Of a stretch of DNA of 7,394 nucleotides, positions 4,559 to 7,394 are shown in pieces. Position 1 is the first letter of the stretch. Every line of letters starts with the position of its first letter. This DNA is from JBGPFS01 sp041483455 (GTDB taxonomy: Bacteria > Chloroflexota > Limnocylindria > Limnocylindrales > CSP1-4): assembly GCA_041483455.1 (NCBI GenBank), contig JBGPFS010000121.1, positions 1 through 7,394 on the forward strand, given 5' to 3'. The notes beneath the pieces were generated by a model. It had not been told where the DNA came from and ran no database searches. It was given only the letters and a program-made list of their open reading frames with translations. The translations under genes were made by a program, and so were the position numbers.

Positions 4559-7394
4559 CGACGTTCGGCCCCGCCCGGTCGGCGGAGTCGAGGGCCTGCT
4601 CCGCGGCCACCTCGACGAGCCGGCAGAACGCGTTGACGAGCCGCATCTGCCCGGCCGTGCGGCAGGCGACGGTCAGGAGCGCCGGGCTCGAGATGACGAA
4701 CGCGAGCGCCCGGGCGCGGGAGACGGCCACGTTGAGGCGGTTACCCGAGTACAGGAACTCGAGGTCGCGCGGGAGGTCGGCCGGTGACGAGGTCGCGGTC
4801 GAGTAGATCGCCACGGCGGCCTCCTGGCCCTGGAACTTGTCGACCGTGCCGACCCGCCCCCGCCGGCCGATCCGGCGCTCGATCGCGGTGTGGATCTCCG
4901 CGACGTGGGCGTTGTACGGGGCGACGATCGCGATGTCGGACGGCTCGAGCGGTCGGACGCGGCCGTCGCGGTCGGTCCAGGGGAGGCCGACGAGCTCGCC
5001 GACGAGCGTCGCGACCGCCCCCGCCTCGTCGTGCGACCGCGACGTGTCGCCATCGTGGAGCACCGGGATGTAGCGGATCCCGGTCCCGGCCCGCTCGATC
5101 GCCTGTCGGACGTTCCTCGCCTCCGGCTCGACCCGACCCTCGTAGAAGACCTCGGATACGAAGGCGTTGACCGCCGGGTGCATCCGGTAGGTGGTCGGGA
5201 GGAAGAGCCCGCGCTCCGGCGGGATCGTCCGGTCCGGGCCGAGGACATGCTCGAGCGCCGACGCCTCGGAGCCCGCCGGATGGCTGCCCTGGCTCACCTG
5301 GGGGAGCTGGTTCGGGTCGCCGAGCAGGACGAGCGAGCGGGCGGCTCCGCTCATCGCCACGACGTTGGCCAGGGCCAGCTGGCCCGCTTCGTCGACGAAC
5401 AGGACGTCGAGGGCCCCGACGAGCTCCGGTCGGGCGAAGAGCCAGGCCGTGCCGGCGACCACGTCGACCGCGCCCGCCGCGAGCGCGGCGATGAGCGGTT
5501 CGTTGGAGCCCGCGATCGTCACCTGGTCCGGTCGGTCGGCGCCCTCGCCCGGCGGGCAGCGCTGGATCGCCCGGATCGGGACGCCGGATCCAGCCGCGGC
5601 GTCGACCGTCTCGACGAGCAGGTTCGTGATCGCCTTGTGGGCCTGGGCCGCGATGCCGACCCGCCTGCCGGCCCGGACGAGCTCGACGATCATCCTGGCC
5701 CCCGCATACGTCTTGCCGGTTCCCGGCGGTCCCTGGATCGCCAGGACCGTCTCCGCGTCCGGCAGGGTCGGGGCGATCCGTCGCGCCGCGTCGAGCGCGG
5801 TCTCGCCCGGTCGGACCAGCGCCTCGCCATCGGCCGTCCCCGGGATCCGGGGCAGCCGCCGGAGGATGAGCTCCCGGGCCGCCCGGTACGGTCCCGGCCC
5901 GTCGAGCCCGCGCGCGATCACCGCGTCGGCGACCCGCCCGAGCGCCGCCGCGAGGACCTTCGCATCGATCGGCCCGCTTCGGATGAGGGCCTCGGCCGGT
6001 GGGCCGTCGTTCGAGATCGCCCGGAGCAGCTCGAGGATCCCGTGCTCGTCGTCGACCCGCTGGATCGTGACGCCGCGGCCTGCCTGGTCCTGCCAGCCGT
6101 CGGCACCGGCGGTCACCTTGTGGTCCTGGGGCGGGAACCCGTAGCGATGGATGTGCGACTTCCTGATGTCGCCGACGATCCCCTCGTAGACCAGGCCGCC
6201 GAGCGGCTCCGCCTCGTCGATGAGGTCGTCGGGCGCCATCTCCCGCAACCGGAAGTAGTCCCACCACGCCGGCCGATCCTCCCGCCGATGCCAGTCGAGG
6301 AGATGGGCGAGCAGCCAGCGGCCCTGCTGGAGGTCATCCCGCTCGGTCCGGTCCTCGGACAGGCCACCGATGAGCGCCGCCACCCGTCTCGCCGTGGCCT
6401 CGGAGCTGGCCACGACCGTCTCGCTCGGCAGCCCGGAGCGGGGTTCCGGCCGTTCGAACGGCGACCCGAACGTGGTCTGGGCTTCGACCCGTCGCTCCTC
6501 GAGCCAGGCCCGCAGCCGCCAGGTCGAGATGCAGTCGTCCCGGTTGTAGGCCGCCAGGTCGTCGAGGTGGTGCTGGGCCTGATCCCCGAGCCAGCGCTCG
6601 TACTCGACGACGCTGAAGCCCGCGTGGGTGATCCCGCCCTCGCGCGGGCCCAGGTAGAAGTGCTCGATCTGCTTGATCGAGTACGAGCGGACCGACGCCC
6701 GCAGGCCCTGCCGGACGACCTGGTAGAGGTCGACGAGCACGCCCGCGCGGAGGATCCGGTCGATCTCCGCCTCGCGGGTCGCATAGCGGCCCATCAGCCG
6801 GCGGAGGGCGGTCTTCTCGTAGGCGGCGTAGTGGTAGACGTGCATCCCCGGGTCGCGCTCGAGCCGGTCGATCACCGCGTCGACGAACGCCTCGAAGGCG
6901 GCTTTCTCGGCGTCCCGATCGTGGGCCCAGATGGCGTGGTAGCGGCCCTCGCCGTCGACCTCCTCGACCCATCCGAGCAGGTATTCCAGCCCGGCTTCGC
7001 CGACCCACGGGTCCGCCTCGATGTCGAAGAAGACGTCGAGACGCGAGGGTTCAGGCAGGGCCGCCAGGCCGTGCCCGGGAACCTCGGGGTCGGGCGGGAG
7101 CAGCTCGTAGAGGAGACGGTCCTGACGGCGACCGGCGAGCTGGATCCGGGCCTGGGCCCGGAGGCGCTCCGCGGTCGAGCGATTGAGCTCTGGCACCGGG
7201 GTCTCGGAGGCCGAATCGCCGAACGCCTCGAGGGTGTCGACGCCGGCCGCGGTCAGCCGCTCGGTGACCGCCCGGGTCATCCCGGCGACGAGCGACAGGT
7301 GATCGTCCGCCTCGCGCCGGGCGACGCACACCTCCCACCAGCCGCAGACTCGGCAGTGGTCGACCGGATCCGGGTAGGTGGCTGGCCCGCCTCC
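4545..7394 (-). CDS. TM0106-type RecB-like nuclease / RNase H-like exonuclease / SF1 helicase fusion (N-terminus cut)
   Basis: 949 residues are visible, numbered here from the codon at 7394; the frame is open to the right edge. The GTG at 7331 is not the start, because conserved sequence continues above it. First comes YPDPVDHC with Cys14, Cys17 and Cys23 (CxxC-x5-C), like the C-terminal Fe-S cysteines of Cas4/AddB-type RecB nucleases; the nuclease core and any first cysteine are off-window. A helix-hairpin-helix-like stretch follows (about 35-60). A DEDD exonuclease of the RNase_H_2/YprB type has FFDIEADP (Asp124, Glu126), YHYAAYEK (about 187-194) and YNRDD (283-287). The superfamily 1 UPF1/DNA2-like helicase has Walker A GPPGTGKT (555-562), DEAGQ (668-672), GDPNQLPQ (692-699), YRMHP (736-740), VDKFQGQE (851-858) and NVAVSRAR (888-895). 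It probably binds and degrades or remodels nucleic acid in repair, recombination or defence. The stop is TGA at 4547-4545. The full protein in this family is usually well over 1,000 residues. Confidence 0.95.
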   Translation of the reverse strand, partial: GGGPATYPDPVDHCRVCGWWEVCVARREADDHLSLVAGMTRAVTERLTAAGVDTLEAFGDSASETPVPELNRSTAERLRAQARIQLAGRRQDRLLYELLPPDPEVPGHGLAALPEPSRLDVFFDIEADPWVGEAGLEYLLGWVEEVDGEGRYHAIWAHDRDAEKAAFEAFVDAVIDRLERDPGMHVYHYAAYEKTALRRLMGRYATREAEIDRILRAGVLVDLYQVVRQGLRASVRSYSIKQIEHFYLGPREGGITHAGFSVVEYERWLGDQAQHHLDDLAAYNRDDCISTWRLRAWLEERRVEAQTTFGSPFERPEPRSGLPSETVVASSEATARRVAALIGGLSEDRTERDDLQQGRWLLAHLLDWHRREDRPAWWDYFRLREMAPDDLIDEAEPLGGLVYEGIVGDIRKSHIHRYGFPPQDHKVTAGADGWQDQAGRGVTIQRVDDEHGILELLRAISNDGPPAEALIRSGPIDAKVLAAALGRVADAVIARGLDGPGPYRAARELILRRLPRIPGTADGEALVRPGETALDAARRIAPTLPDAETVLAIQGPPGTGKTYAGARMIVELVRAGRRVGIAAQAHKAITNLLVETVDAAAGSGVPIRAIQRCPPGEGADRPDQVTIAGSNEPLIAALAAGAVDVVAGTAWLFARPELVGALDVLFVDEAGQLALANVVAMSGAARSLVLLGDPNQLPQVSQGSHPAGSEASALEHVLGPDRTIPPERGLFLPTTYRMHPAVNAFVSEVFYEGRVEPEARNVRQAIERAGTGIRYIPVLHDGDTSRSHDEAGAVATLVGELVGLPWTDRDGRVRPLEPSDIAIVAPYNAHVAEIHTAIERRIGRRGRVGTVDKFQGQEAAVAIYSTATSSPADLPRDLEFLYSGNRLNVAVSRARALAFVISSPALLTVACRTAGQMRLVNAFCRLVEVAAEQALDSADRAGPNVVSRA

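Noticed and set aside
4555..4620. Bidirectional terminator at the convergent gene ends
   Set aside because: No stable hairpin followed by a T-tract could be found on either strand. The region is coding for the minus-strand gene.
5191..6144. 317-codon plus-strand open frame inside the nuclease-helicase gene
   Set aside because: It is antisense to conserved helicase motifs, and its composition (Ser/Ala/Arg-rich) is typical of a shadow frame.

Overview
This is a GC-rich, gene-dense bacterial window with almost no non-coding DNA. Codons end overwhelmingly in G or C, two starts are GTG, and nearly every co-directional gene pair overlaps. These traits, and a leaderless-looking promoter, fit a high-GC Chloroflexota (Limnocylindria-like) or Actinomycetota genome. 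That placement is an impression from style, not from a marker gene. No tRNA, rRNA, CRISPR array, insertion sequence or phage gene was seen.

Layout. (1) Bases 1-1782, plus strand: a possible 3' tail of an upstream gene, then two ABC-transporter ATPase genes overlapping by 4 nt. Their motifs match the two halves of the fused E. coli protein YbhF (family recalled, not searched), so they look like a split, asymmetric heterodimer of an ABC-2-type exporter. No permease gene follows, so the membrane partner must lie upstream of base 1 or elsewhere. (2) Bases 1783-1840: the only real plus-strand gap (58 nt), holding a TATCCT element 6 nt before the next ATG. (3) Bases 1841-4558, plus strand: three overlapping genes, an arginine-deiminase/DDAH-family amidinohydrolase, an M20 zinc deacylase/peptidase (ArgE/DapE type) and a GNAT acetyltransferase resembling AAC(6') enzymes. 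Together they look like a small cassette acting on arginine-like or other amino/guanidino compounds; the substrate is unknown. (4) Bases 4545-7394, minus strand: most of a large TM0106-type protein that joins the end of a RecB-like nuclease domain (Cys cluster), a helix-hairpin-helix, an RNase H-like DEDD exonuclease and a superfamily 1 (UPF1/DNA2-like) helicase. Its N-terminus is cut by the right edge. It converges on the acetyltransferase gene with a 14-bp tail-to-tail overlap.

The strongest points for a second look are the ABC pair, whose motif defects all fall in one of the two composite ATP sites, the amidinohydrolase/deacylase/acetyltransferase cassette, and the multi-domain nuclease-helicase. 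I see no clear evidence of a wholly new system; the individual families are all recognisable.
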